Origin: Nonomuraea muscovyensis
Lineage (GTDB): Bacteria; Actinomycetota; Actinomycetes; Streptosporangiales; Streptosporangiaceae
Assembly: GCF_014207745.1 (NCBI RefSeq)
Contig: NZ_JACHJB010000001.1
Span: 1,798,001 to 1,862,000 of the forward strand
Length of the DNA: 64,000 nucleotides
Direction: 5' to 3'
In this document: positions 30,796-40,400 of the stretch, in pieces
Layout: each line of letters begins with the position of its first letter
Numbering within the stretch: the stretch's first letter is position 1
Notes under the pieces: generated by a model
What the model saw: only the letters and a program-made list of their open reading frames with translations
What the model was told of the DNA's origin: nothing
Databases searched by the model: none
Position numbers and translations under genes: made by a program

Positions 30796-32851
30796 CAGGT
30801 AGAAGGGGACTTCGCACGCCAGTCCATGTAACAAGCAACTCCTCCCGCGCCCGGGTGCAGGCAACGAAGAGGACACAGCGCTCGCGCTGCATGTCGAGTG
30901 CGTGCGCAGCCTTGTCCACGCTCTCTGGAGTCACCGCCGATGGCGCAGGCACCGAGTTGTCGCTGACGCCGGTGACCACCATGCAGCGGAACTCCAGCCC
31001 TTTCATCCGGTGCATGGTCCCGACCAGAACCTTGCCCTCATGGGCGGCCTGGCTGGCCAGGCTCGCCGCCGGGATGCCGTGTTCTGCCAATGAATTGACG
31101 ACCTCGCCGATGGGGGCACGGGCACGCATGGCGATGCCGACTTGTTCCGGCTCCACCCCATCGTCGAGCCACTGCTGGACTTGTGCTGTCACGAAGGCGA
31201 GTTCGTCCTGCCGCGAAGCGAATCCTTCCAGCCGTGGCTGGTTACCGTGGACGTCTGAGCGGCAGCCGGTCAACGATTCGAGGTCTTCGTTCATGTCATC
31301 GATGGCCTGACCGCGGAGGAGGCCGACACTCCACGCGAGGATTTCTGCCGTGGTCCGGTAGTTAATCTTCAGTCGGGTTGACCTGCCCGTCACGTCCACC
31401 CCGACCTGCCGCAGGGAGACGCGGTTGTCGTAGATGCGCTGGTGGGTGTCTCCGGCGATGAACAGATCATCAGGTCCGGCCGGGACAACAGCGCGCAGGA
31501 AGCGCCACTGCCATGGGCTGAGGTCCTGCGCCTCGTCAACAATCACGTGTTCGTACGGCTGGCGGTCCGCCTCGGTCAAGAGTCGGGTCGCTTCAACGCA
31601 GATCGTCTCGTGTGTCCACACGCCGTCCTTGCGCAGCCCGGAGCTGAACGCCTCGAACGCCTCCCAGACAATCTCTCTCGCGGCAGAGCTTAGTCGTACC
31701 CCGCGCCCCTTCCTCCGGGCACCCTGGTACTCCAGCAGCGTGGTGATGCCCTGGGCAAGGATGACCTGCCGCCACTCGGCGGCGAGAAACGCCGGCTCGT
31801 GCGCGGAGCTGGCCTTCGTCCACCTGGCCACCTCCTCCGCTTGGTTGAGAACAGACAGTCGCCCGTGCTTGCGGGCAACAATCTGGTGGGCAACCTGGTC
31901 GATGTGCCGGACGTCAACACACTCGAGCAGGTCGGGTTCGCTAACAAGAGCACGCAGCCCGTCATCGAGAGAGGCGGCCAGCGTTTTCGTAAAGGTGGTA
32001 AGCAGGACCGCGCCCTCGCGCTTAACACGTCTAGCCAGATGCCGGGCCCTGTGCAAGGCGACGACCGTCTTTCCGGTTCCCGGCCCACCGGATACCCGAG
32101 CTGCTCCGCTGTACCGAGCGTGGGCAACACGCAGCTGGCTTGGATGGAGGTAGACCCGCCAAAGGGCGAACGGCTGGCTGAAGACGTCCATGAGTTCATC
32201 GGGCCCGGTCACCAGGACAAGCCTGCGACTGGTCCGTTCCGTGGCAGCCACCATGTCATCGGTGTCGACCGGAGCCGACTGAGCGACTTCGTTCCACACC
32301 TCTTCGGGCGTCATCCCCATCGCCAGGCCGATGAGCACGTCATACTGGGCTTCGCCCAGCGTCCGGCGCGCCTTCTCCACTTCCAGTTGGTCCGTCACGG
32401 AACGGGCGAAGGCCAGGGTTTGCTCGTCGATGCCAAGCGTCCGGAGCTGCGCGTCGCTGACGTGATCGAACAGTCGATCGGGCCCGCCGGATGCGGTGTT
32501 CCTGGCGGTGGCTTCCTTCACGCCGACCACGTCGATGATCTCGACCACACCGGCGGTGCTGTTGACGGAGACCTTGTGCCGTTCAGCCCACCTGTAGGCG
32601 GCGTCATGCTGGTCGACCTTGAGGAGGAGGTAGAGGTCACCCTGCTCCGGGGTTAGCACGATCCCGCGATAGCCCTGGTCGATCCGGATGGAGCGGAACC
32701 GTTTGTCCTTCGCGTTGTGGATCTTCTCCAGGTTGATGCCTGCGCCGCCCGCCTGGAACTTTGCGAAGACCTCCTGTACACGCTCCTGGACGTCCGGGTT
32801 CAGCTTGCCGAATTCCCACAGGAAGCTGCTGTCGATCGCCAGACGTGCCAC
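30788..32851 (-). CDS. UvrD-like SF1 helicase with N-terminal RelE-like domain
   Basis: 687 residues from GTG 32851, chosen because GAGGAGG precedes it. Residues ~5-95 resemble the RelE/ParE toxin fold: FLWEFGKLNPDVQERVQEVF, NLEKIHNAKDKRFRSIRIDQ, YRGIVLTPEQGDLYLLLKVD, DAAYRWAERHKV. From ~235 the helicase begins: VSGGPGTGKTVVALHRA (Walker A), HVIVDEAQDLSPWQWRF (motif II), FIAGDTHQRIYDNRVSL (III), LKINYRTTAEILAW (IV), GTMHRMKGLEFRCMVV (V), VACTRAREELLV (VI). It is the last gene of the six-gene operon, 16 nt beyond the mcrC stop. I infer nucleic acid unwinding with the RelE-like part as an RNA or ribosome-directed module. Confidence 0.82.
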   Translation of the reverse strand: MARLAIDSSFLWEFGKLNPDVQERVQEVFAKFQAGGAGINLEKIHNAKDKRFRSIRIDQGYRGIVLTPEQGDLYLLLKVDQHDAAYRWAERHKVSVNSTAGVVEIIDVVGVKEATARNTASGGPDRLFDHVSDAQLRTLGIDEQTLAFARSVTDQLEVEKARRTLGEAQYDVLIGLAMGMTPEEVWNEVAQSAPVDTDDMVAATERTSRRLVLVTGPDELMDVFSQPFALWRVYLHPSQLRVAHARYSGAARVSGGPGTGKTVVALHRARHLARRVKREGAVLLTTFTKTLAASLDDGLRALVSEPDLLECVDVRHIDQVAHQIVARKHGRLSVLNQAEEVARWTKASSAHEPAFLAAEWRQVILAQGITTLLEYQGARRKGRGVRLSSAAREIVWEAFEAFSSGLRKDGVWTHETICVEATRLLTEADRQPYEHVIVDEAQDLSPWQWRFLRAVVPAGPDDLFIAGDTHQRIYDNRVSLRQVGVDVTGRSTRLKINYRTTAEILAWSVGLLRGQAIDDMNEDLESLTGCRSDVHGNQPRLEGFASRQDELAFVTAQVQQWLDDGVEPEQVGIAMRARAPIGEVVNSLAEHGIPAASLASQAAHEGKVLVGTMHRMKGLEFRCMVVTGVSDNSVPAPSAVTPESVDKAAHALDMQRERCVLFVACTRAREELLVTWTGVRSPLLPVS

Positions 32852-32867
32852 GGATCCTCCTCGCCGG

Positions 32868-33838
32868 TCAGAACTCACTTACGATCTTGCTGATGTGCGA
32901 AAGGATCGCCTCGGGTTCCGAAGCGAGGTTGAGCGCATGGCAGATGATCTCGATGCCCGCATGCCTTACGACGTGTGAGGCACCTGATCCGTTCCCCTCG
33001 GCGTAGATCAAGTGTCCACGAGGCAGCCCGAGGGCCGTGCAGTAGGCCAGCATCTGGTACAGATCGGCGTCTGGGTATCCGGCCGGCTTCTCCTGCTTGT
33101 ACTTGGCGTCGACCACGGCCCGGGGAACACCGCTCAGTTCCCACACCAGATCAGGCTTCATCCGTACGGCCAGCGACTCGTCTAGGTGGCAGGGGTACTG
33201 CGGATATGCAATCCCGCCGAAGCGGTCATGCAGTTCCTCCGACACCGCCACGGTCACGAAGTCTTCGAAGATCTTCGGCAGGTCGAAGAGGAACCCGCTG
33301 GCAACCGTCGGGCCCGGAGCGTGCTCGGGTGACGTAGCCCGCCACACGATCTCTGCGAGCCGGAGAGCGGCCTGGTACCGAGCATTAAGCCGCGTCGGCT
33401 GCCAGCTCGGCAGGCGCGCTCCGAGGATCAGGCTGGTGACGCCCGCGAGGCGGATCCGGAGGGCAGCCAGCCTCCGACGTGAGCTTCCGGAGACACGGGG
33501 AACCCTCAGCAGCCGTGTGATGGCCGCGAGCAGGATCTGGTTCTCCGGGATGTCGATGGTGAAGTCGTCGTGACGGATCTCCATGGGGATAGGGCGACCG
33601 TGGTGCCGACGGAGCTGGTCGGCCTCGCGGAGGCGTCCGCGCAACACATACGAGGTCTCCTCGGCCGTTCGATATCCCTGAAGCAGCCCTTGTCGGAGCG
33701 CACGCTCTGTCTGCCGCCACAACGCATCGGCGACGGCGGGGATCAGCCCCTCCCGTACCTCCAGATGAACCAGCTCGTCCCGCCATCCTTTCGGATCCGC
33801 TGTGTATCCGACGAGAAACAGCAGCCGGTCGATCTCTA
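32868..33838 (-). pseudogene. McrC-family protein, C-terminal part (disrupted by IS630)
   Basis: 322 codons plus stop running from the IS630 target site. Begins EIDRLLFLVGYTADPKGWRD and contains the PD-(D/E)XK nuclease core RMKPDLVWELSGVPRAVVDAKYKQE. Removal of the IS and one TA copy rejoins it in frame to the N-terminal part (TPKL-EIDRL), giving a 388-residue McrC, a normal family length. McrC is the nuclease subunit of McrBC modification-dependent restriction. As it stands the N-terminal ~66 residues are separated, so restriction is probably lost unless translation restarts inside (in-frame GTG/ATG codons exist, e.g. M-E-I-R). Confidence 0.85.
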
Positions 33839-33869
33839 GTGCTGTGACCGGAAACGATCACCGGGTTGG
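33839..33869. repeat. Left terminal inverted repeat of the IS630 element
   Basis: 31 bp starting GTGCTGTGACCGGAAACGAT, identical to the reverse complement of 35067-35097. Confidence 0.95.
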
Positions 33870-33879
33870 GTAACAGGCT

Positions 33880-35001
33880 TCAGGCTGCGGAAGCCAGAGG
33901 CCGACCTCCCCAGCGGATGCCCTTCTCGCTTCGGATGCGGGCGCGTTCGCGGCGTTGAGCGGCCAGCACGTCGGGGTGACGGGCGTGGGCGTTGCGCCAG
34001 CGCAGGTAGGCGTGTAGGGCCCGGGTCTGGACGGTGTGATTCGGGTGGTTGGAGTTGGCCAAGGTGAACTGGCGCAGCGGTCCAAAATGAGCCTCGATCG
34101 GGTTGGCCCAGGACGCATACGTCGGGGTGAACAGCAGCCTGACCTTGTGCTTGTCCGCCCAGGCGCGGATGCGCCGGTTCTTGTGCGCCGACAGGTTGTC
34201 CATGATCACGTAGATCGGGGCGCCGTCCGGGCGGGCGGCGCGGATGGACTTCAAGGCTGACCAGGTGGGTTCGCTGCCCTTGCGCCGGTGGTTGATGCCC
34301 CACAGCAGGTCATCGCCGACGGAGTAGCAGCCGTGGAAGTACCTCACGCCGTGAGTGCGGTGATAGGTGGCCGGCAATCGGTCCGGCGCGCCGGCAGGTG
34401 CCCAGCCCGTCCCGGCGGTGGGGCGGATGCCGAGCGGGCCGAACTCGTCGAAGGCGAAGGTCCGTTCGGGCCGGCGGGTGAGGGCGTACTCGATCTGGTC
34501 GAGTTTGGTCTCGAAGTCCGGGTCGGGTGAGTCTTTCCAGGTCTTGGTGCGCTGGAAGGTGATGCCGTGGCGAATCAGCAGGGTGCGTAAGGTTTCGCGG
34601 CCGATGGTGATGGCGCGGCCGGGCAGGCGGCGCAGGTAGTCGTGGAGTTTGCGGATGGACCAGCGGGTGAAGGGCTGGCCGAGTTTGGCAGGTCGGGTGG
34701 TGGCCGTCGCCGTGACGAAGTCTTCGTCGTCAGGACTCAGTAGGCGGGGACGGCCTCCCGCCCACTGAGGGTCCAGGCAGGCCAGGCCGATCTCGTTGAA
34801 GCGGTGGATCACATCGCGCACGGTGTCCTCATCGGCCTGTACCAGCCGAGCGATGACCGGGACGGTGTTGCCGCCGGCCGAGGCCAGCAGGATCATCGCC
34901 CGCCGATAGCGCACCGTGCTCATCGTGCCGCGCCGTACGATGCGCTGCAGCTTCTGCCCTTCCGGGTCCGTGAGTCTGCGGACCTTGACCGGTTGCGTCA
35001 C
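33880..35001 (-). CDS. IS630-family transposase
   Basis: About 373 residues from GTG 35001 (GGGAGG upstream; the frame is open further but into the end of the IS). N-terminal helix-turn-helix (TMSTVRYRRAMILLASAGGN, VQADEDTVRDVIHRFNE) and a DDE domain: RTFAFDEFGPLG, IYVIMDNLSAHKN, SWANPIEAHFGPLRQF, giving D, D and E of the IS630 DDE triad. Full length; probably active. Confidence 0.92.
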   Translation of the reverse strand: MTQPVKVRRLTDPEGQKLQRIVRRGTMSTVRYRRAMILLASAGGNTVPVIARLVQADEDTVRDVIHRFNEIGLACLDPQWAGGRPRLLSPDDEDFVTATATTRPAKLGQPFTRWSIRKLHDYLRRLPGRAITIGRETLRTLLIRHGITFQRTKTWKDSPDPDFETKLDQIEYALTRRPERTFAFDEFGPLGIRPTAGTGWAPAGAPDRLPATYHRTHGVRYFHGCYSVGDDLLWGINHRRKGSEPTWSALKSIRAARPDGAPIYVIMDNLSAHKNRRIRAWADKHKVRLLFTPTYASWANPIEAHFGPLRQFTLANSNHPNHTVQTRALHAYLRWRNAHARHPDVLAAQRRERARIRSEKGIRWGGRPLASAA

Positions 35002-35066
35002 CTGGCCTCCCGAGCGCCGATTGAACGTGATCAGCACCCATCCAACCCGCAGGGACGCTCTACACG

Positions 35067-35097
35067 CCAACCCGGTGATCGTTTCCGGTCACAGCAC
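35067..35097. repeat. Right terminal inverted repeat of the IS630 element
   Basis: 31 bp ending GGTCACAGCAC at the TA target copy; exact inverse of the left repeat. Confidence 0.95.
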
Positions 35098-35295
35098 TAG
35101 CTTCGGTGTCACCCACACCTCGACGTCGCCCACCCGGGCCACGCCAACCTTCCCCTGCGGAGCGAGCTCCCACAGCTCGGTATCGAAGGGAGAAGGACGC
35201 GCCTGAACGACACCCGAGTCCGCCAGCCGTCGTCCCTGCTCATGGCTGAGGCGCGCGACCAGCTGATCGTTCTCGGCAACGGTCAGACGCATCAC
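35098..35295 (-). pseudogene. McrC-family protein, N-terminal part (disrupted by IS630)
   Basis: 66 codons from GTG 35295 or ATG 35292, overlapping the mcrB stop. MRLTVAENDQLVARLSHEQG, WELAPQGKVGVARVGDVEVW, VTPKL is the usual McrC N-terminal beta domain that docks on McrB. In the present sequence the frame runs two codons into the IS and stops. The remaining 323 codons lie at 32868-33836. Confidence 0.85.
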
Positions 35296-37439
35296 GACAC
35301 TGGCTGTTCCGGCTCGGCTTCAGGGGCGGCTTGGCGTACGGCTTGCCGGAGGGCCGGCAGGCGATAGCGGTCGAGAATAGCGAGCGGGCTGCCGTAATGC
35401 TGCTCGGCGAGGAGCGGGAGGATAGCGGTCTCCCACACCTCGGCCAGGCCGCTCTCGCGTTGGTAGATGCTCGGCTTCATCAGGTAGGACGGGCCGATGG
35501 CGAGGTCGTGGTCTTCGATGCGCGTGTTGAGCGCGTCGAGGATCTCCGGTGCGTCCACGTTGTGGACGGCAAGCTCGTCGTCGTTGCGCAGCCGTGCGAG
35601 CCATCGATCGAGAAGTCCCTGGATGGGAGCGTGAGACGGATGCAACTCCACGAAGCGGAACCGGCGCCGCATCGCCGCGTCGACGAGGGCGATCGAGCGG
35701 TCGGTGGTGTTCATGGTGCCGATGACGAAAACGTTGGGTGGCAGCGTGAAATCCGACTCGGCTGAGTAAAGGAGGCCGATCGCGTCGTCGCGATATTCCA
35801 GCAGGAAGTAGAGCTCGCCGAAGACCTTCGCCAGATTGGCCCGGTTGATCTCGTCGATGATGAGGATGTACGGGTCCGAAGGGTGTTGCCGGGCGGCCTC
35901 GACGAGCTGCCGGAACGGGCCTGGCCGTAGATCGAAAGCGAGCTGGCCGTCCGTTCGCTGGACCGGGCGGAAGCCTTCGAAGAAGTCCTCATAGGTGTAG
36001 GACGGGTGGAACTGGACGAGCTTGACCGCGCTCGGCTCGGCCAACTGCCCGGCGAGTTTGCGAGCGAGGAACGTCTTGCCCGTGCCGGGCGGGCCGTACA
36101 GGATGAGCTGCTTGTTCTCCCACAGGAGGTCGGCCAGGCGTTGCAGGTCCTCGCGGGTGATGAGGATGTCGTCGGCGAGGTCCTGGCCGATCTCGGGGAA
36201 GGACAGGGCGCGGACCGGCTCCGGCTCGGTCTCGCCGAGGGTGATGTCCAGAGCCGCGAGCAGTTCTTCGATCGCCGGGATGTTCTCGGTCAGTTCGACG
36301 ACATCGGACTGGCTGTGCAATTTGGCGGGCAGCGGCTGCGGCAGGTGTGCGAAAGGCACCGGCTGGGTTTCGTTCAGCCAGTCGACGGATCGCCGGAGGT
36401 TGGATCGTTGGTCGGAGGAGGCGACGTAGGAGGCGCCACCGGCGATCACGCCGACGTATGCCTTGCCTTGGGTGGTCGTCAACACGTAGTCGCCCGGCCG
36501 CATTCGGTTGCAGAACGCGTCGAACTCGGCGAGCTTGGCTTCCCTTACCGCGTAGGACTTGTGCTGATAGTCGTCTTGGACGACTGTCTTAAGCTCGTCA
36601 CGAGAGAGGGGGATCGGGATCTCTCGAAGGGTCGTTGCCGCAAGCGACGCAGAACCCTTGTGCAACCAGACCGGCACCAGGTCGCGCCCGTCCACCGATG
36701 ATCCTCGGATAAGCCACGCCCGCCGCCCCGCAGGTACAGCGTCGGACGCCTGATGGATGTCGAGAAGGTCGCGCAGTACGTCTGATGTCAGACGGTCTTC
36801 CTGCCTGGCACGCTTGTCCGGGTTGACCTGAACGCCCTCTGCCGCCAGCCGCCCGAGCAGGTCGGTGCCACGGAAACTGGCGTTCACCATCCAGTCCGGT
36901 GGATGCGATCCGTCCGAATTAATCACACGTCGGCTGTTGGGAATTTTGACCTTGGCATCCGCCAAGAAGTGCGCGACTTCCTCACTGGTGGTCTCTGCCA
37001 GTTCGGCGATGTCGTCGAAACTGGTCCATGTTCCTGGGCCAACAAGCTCAAGTGCCCGCGCGATCACGTCATGGACGCCACTAAGAGATTCGTAAGCGCT
37101 TTTGCGGCGCTTATTGATCTCTTTCAGAAGGCGGCCACACTCGGCGCTGAGCTCCTCATCTGTGGGGTACTCCTCAAGCGCCGCGTGCCCAGCCTCGGTG
37201 AGGCTCCAGCCGCCCCGCTTGCTCATCCAGCCGACGTTGACCGCATCACCAGTGACGAAGCCGCGGATCGCCTGCCAGCGGGGCTCCCCACTCTTGATCA
37301 GCTTGCTCTCGTCGTCGTTCGGCGTGAACCTGCGCGCGTATTCCTCATACACCTCTACTGGAGGAATCGGATGTGCCCGGTCACAGAGTATTTCCATCGC
37401 CGTGCGAAGAATGAGGCCGTAGCGCAGATCGTCAGGCAT
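35292..37439 (-). CDS. McrB-like AAA+ GTPase with reader domains
   Basis: 715 residues from ATG 37439 inside the methylase stop region (ATGCCTGA). The N-terminal ~85 residues are a winged helix of the Mrr_N type (LILRTAMEILCDRAHPIPPV, NVGWMSKRGGWSLTEAGHAA). A middle part includes an EVE/PUA-like segment (MRPGDYVLTTTQGKAYVGVI). The AAA+ motor begins at ~445: LILYGPPGTGKTFLARKLAG, QFHPSYTYEDFFEGFRP, ILIIDEINRANLAKVFGELY, and the McrB signature GTMNTTDRSIALVDAAMRRR. McrB uses GTP to translocate DNA and activate McrC. Here it lies in an operon with a methylase and two helicases. Confidence 0.88.
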   Translation of the reverse strand: MPDDLRYGLILRTAMEILCDRAHPIPPVEVYEEYARRFTPNDDESKLIKSGEPRWQAIRGFVTGDAVNVGWMSKRGGWSLTEAGHAALEEYPTDEELSAECGRLLKEINKRRKSAYESLSGVHDVIARALELVGPGTWTSFDDIAELAETTSEEVAHFLADAKVKIPNSRRVINSDGSHPPDWMVNASFRGTDLLGRLAAEGVQVNPDKRARQEDRLTSDVLRDLLDIHQASDAVPAGRRAWLIRGSSVDGRDLVPVWLHKGSASLAATTLREIPIPLSRDELKTVVQDDYQHKSYAVREAKLAEFDAFCNRMRPGDYVLTTTQGKAYVGVIAGGASYVASSDQRSNLRRSVDWLNETQPVPFAHLPQPLPAKLHSQSDVVELTENIPAIEELLAALDITLGETEPEPVRALSFPEIGQDLADDILITREDLQRLADLLWENKQLILYGPPGTGKTFLARKLAGQLAEPSAVKLVQFHPSYTYEDFFEGFRPVQRTDGQLAFDLRPGPFRQLVEAARQHPSDPYILIIDEINRANLAKVFGELYFLLEYRDDAIGLLYSAESDFTLPPNVFVIGTMNTTDRSIALVDAAMRRRFRFVELHPSHAPIQGLLDRWLARLRNDDELAVHNVDAPEILDALNTRIEDHDLAIGPSYLMKPSIYQRESGLAEVWETAILPLLAEQHYGSPLAILDRYRLPALRQAVRQAAPEAEPEQPVS

Positions 37440-40400
37440 ACTCTGTGATCTCCTCGCGCTCACGCCTGGGATGACGCGAGCCTTCGCCGGGCGGGGGGTT
37501 AAGGATCGTCTGGAAAGGCTGGCCAGAGTTGATCGCGGCGCTCATCGCGTCGTAGATCTCCAAGATGGCCTTCTTGGTTCGGGCGAACTCCTCCGGCCGG
37601 GTGTTCCTGAAGGCGCGGAAGGTGTCCAGGATGTAGTCGACGTCGTCGCGGGCGACGCCGTACAGGTGGAAGTAGGCGGCGTCCAACTCGGCCCGGAGCC
37701 AGAAGCGACGCTCATCGTCCCAGCGGTACGGCGGGCCCTCGTCGAAGTGATCGCGTGCAAAGGGCTCCATGGCATACGAGGTGTAGGCCAGCTCTAGAAC
37801 CCGCAGTCGTACCCATTTATCGAGGCGTTCATGGAGGTTCCAGGGGCAGGGCTCCTCATACGCCGAGGGCGGCAACACGGGGAGTTGCTTGAAGTAGTTC
37901 TGGGTGTAGTTGGTCCCCGCCATCTTCTGTCGCCCAGAAAAGTCAAGGACGAGAGAGGAAAGGTTGGCGTAGAGGAGGGCGGGAGCTGCGGCTCGCGGGA
38001 CAAGGAGGGGGAAGCTGTGGGCCACCCCTGCCATAGGCAACGCACTACAAATCAATGTCCGCATGTCTACGCTGCGGGCGATGTTGCGCCAGCCGAGCAG
38101 CCACTCACGATCCCAGCGGAGGACGCGGCGAGTGTTCCGCGTTCCCTCGGATGAACGAAGCCTGGCCTTTACTTCTTTCTCGGGTACCCAGTACTGCGGG
38201 ATCGCGACAAACGCCGGATCATCTTTGTCGGCAGCGGAAGGACGGGGAAGGGTACCCACGTTAGCTTGGGCCTCGGTCTGGCCCTCGTAAGTGCCAAACC
38301 GATCGTCAAAGTGGTGCAGCATCTTCGCTTCATACAGCGGCAACAGTCGTTCGCCGGCGCGGACGAGGGCGTTGCCGTCGAACTCCCAGCCGTCATTGAG
38401 CATCTGCTCCAGGGTCTCCCCGTCGGCGGCATTCGGCCGGAACAGGTTCGAGTCATTGGCCATGTGAAGCATGGCCAGGAACGACAGCCCCCACGGATTG
38501 ATCCCCTCCCCGCCACCCGCGGAGTCGCGCCAACAGACGGGGACCCGTCGGTAGATACCGACGGTGATCTCGGCGTTTCGCTTGAAGTCGAAGACTGGCA
38601 GGGTGCCGGTATTTGGGTTGAGGAGGGTGATGTCCTCGGGAGTGAGGGTGAAACGACGGTCCGCGATCTGCGGGACTTGCCGGAGCCGGAACGCCAGGTG
38701 GATTCTGCGCTGCGGCGCCCGCCGGCCCGTTCCGCTCCACAGACAAAAGCGGAAGGAGTGGTGGACGTTCTCGAAGAGCTTCTCCTCGTTCTCGAAGTCG
38801 TAGAGCGAGGCGAGGGTCTTGCTCTCCACCAGGTCCTTGAAAAAGAACTGTGTGGTCGCGTCGGTGGCGATTCCGGTGGGTAGCACCATCCCGACCCGTC
38901 CGTCACCGGCGATGGCCGTGCGTCCGGTCTCGGCGAATACGGCGTAGGTGTTGATGTCGCCGCGTCCGGTCAGCGGGTAGCGGCCGGATTCACGCAAGAA
39001 CAGCGTCTGGCCCTCGGCCTGCCGCAGCTCGCCCATGAACTCCGCGTACAGGGCACGGTCGGCTTCTTCCTCGCTGTCCGCGAGCGCGGCGATCGCTTTC
39101 TTCCGCGCGGCGGCGTTCTTGGCGTTGGCGATGTCCTCGTCGCGGGAGGCGAAGAACTCCTTCTCCTGGATCTTCACCCGTTCCCATGGCGGGTTACCGA
39201 TGACGCAGGTGAAACCGCCCTCCCAGCCGGTCTTCCCGTCCACCGGCCCGCCGTCGGAGACCCGGAACAGGTGCGGGAACTCCACATGCCAGTGGAAGAA
39301 CCGGTAAGCCTTGGCCAGCTCGCTCACCCGAGCGGCAACTCGCCTCCGGCGGTCATCGGACTGCTCGCCGCCGATCCAGTCCAGCGTGGACTGAGTGATC
39401 GCACTGGTCCTCGTCTCCGGGGTGAGCTCCTGAACGAAGGCAGCGCACCAGGCGTCAGCGACGCGCTTGGTGGGCAGCCGTTCCGCGTCGATCAGCCGCA
39501 GCCGCCGCCGCTGCACGGCCGCGGCGACCAAGTCGTCGGGCAGGGCCGTGACGATGGCCCGGGTGTCTCTGGCGAGCCGATCGTTCGACCGGTTCGCCTC
39601 CTCATCGAAGTCGAAGAGCGTGTCGGCGAACTCTCCGCGCTTGGCGAGGGTCTTCTCCGTCTCACTCTCCTTGGCCACCGCGGCGGCCACCTTCTTGTCA
39701 TCGCCCTCGATGGCCTTGAAGGCCTCCTTCGGGATGCCGAGGTCGATGAGCGCCGGGGTGGCGCCCAGCAGCGAGTTGCCGACCCGGATGTTGGTGTCCA
39801 GGAACGCCAGCGGCTTGCCGGGCTCGACCGATTCGATCCACAGTGACACCTTGGCGAGCTCGACGGCCATCTCGTTGAGGTCGACTCCGTAGATGCAGCG
39901 GGAGACCACCTCACGCATGGCATGCCGTACCCGAGTCGGAGACGGCTCGTCCTCACCGGAGCGGATCTGCGCGATACGGCGGGCGATCCGGTGCGCAGCA
40001 GCCACGAGGAAAGCCCCGGACCCACAGGCGGGATCGCAGACGGTCACGCTCAGCAGCGCCCCAACCTTGCCCTCGACGGTGTCGGCCGACCCGGCCGCTT
40101 GGTCCAGGACCGGATCGAGCGTACTGTCGAGCAACGCCTCCCGCAGCGACGTAGGTGTGTAGTACGAGCCGGTGGTCTTCCGGGCGCTGCCATCCGCTTT
40201 CCAGAGCGTGAACGTCCGGTCAGCGGTATCAAGATCGACGTGGAACTCCAGCAGCCACTCATAGACGCTGCCCAGTTCCTCCGAGCCGAGTTCGCGGAAG
40301 TTGGCCGGCCTGCGCTGGATGCCCGTGTCGACGACGGCGAGGTGCCGGATGGCCTTCAGCAGGTGGGTGTTGTCGATCCGCATCCCTTCCAGGGGCGCGT

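Larger units (their letters stand above)
33839..35097. mobile_element. IS630-family insertion sequence, complete
   Basis: 1,259 bp bounded by 31-bp perfect terminal inverted repeats and flanked on both sides by TA (33837-33838 and 35098-35099), the IS630/Tc1-type target duplication. The transposase is intact. Perfect repeats and an undecayed target imply recent insertion into mcrC. Confidence 0.95.

Noticed and set aside
34036..34639. Plus-strand frames inside the IS630 element
   Set aside because: Antisense shadows of the intact transposase.
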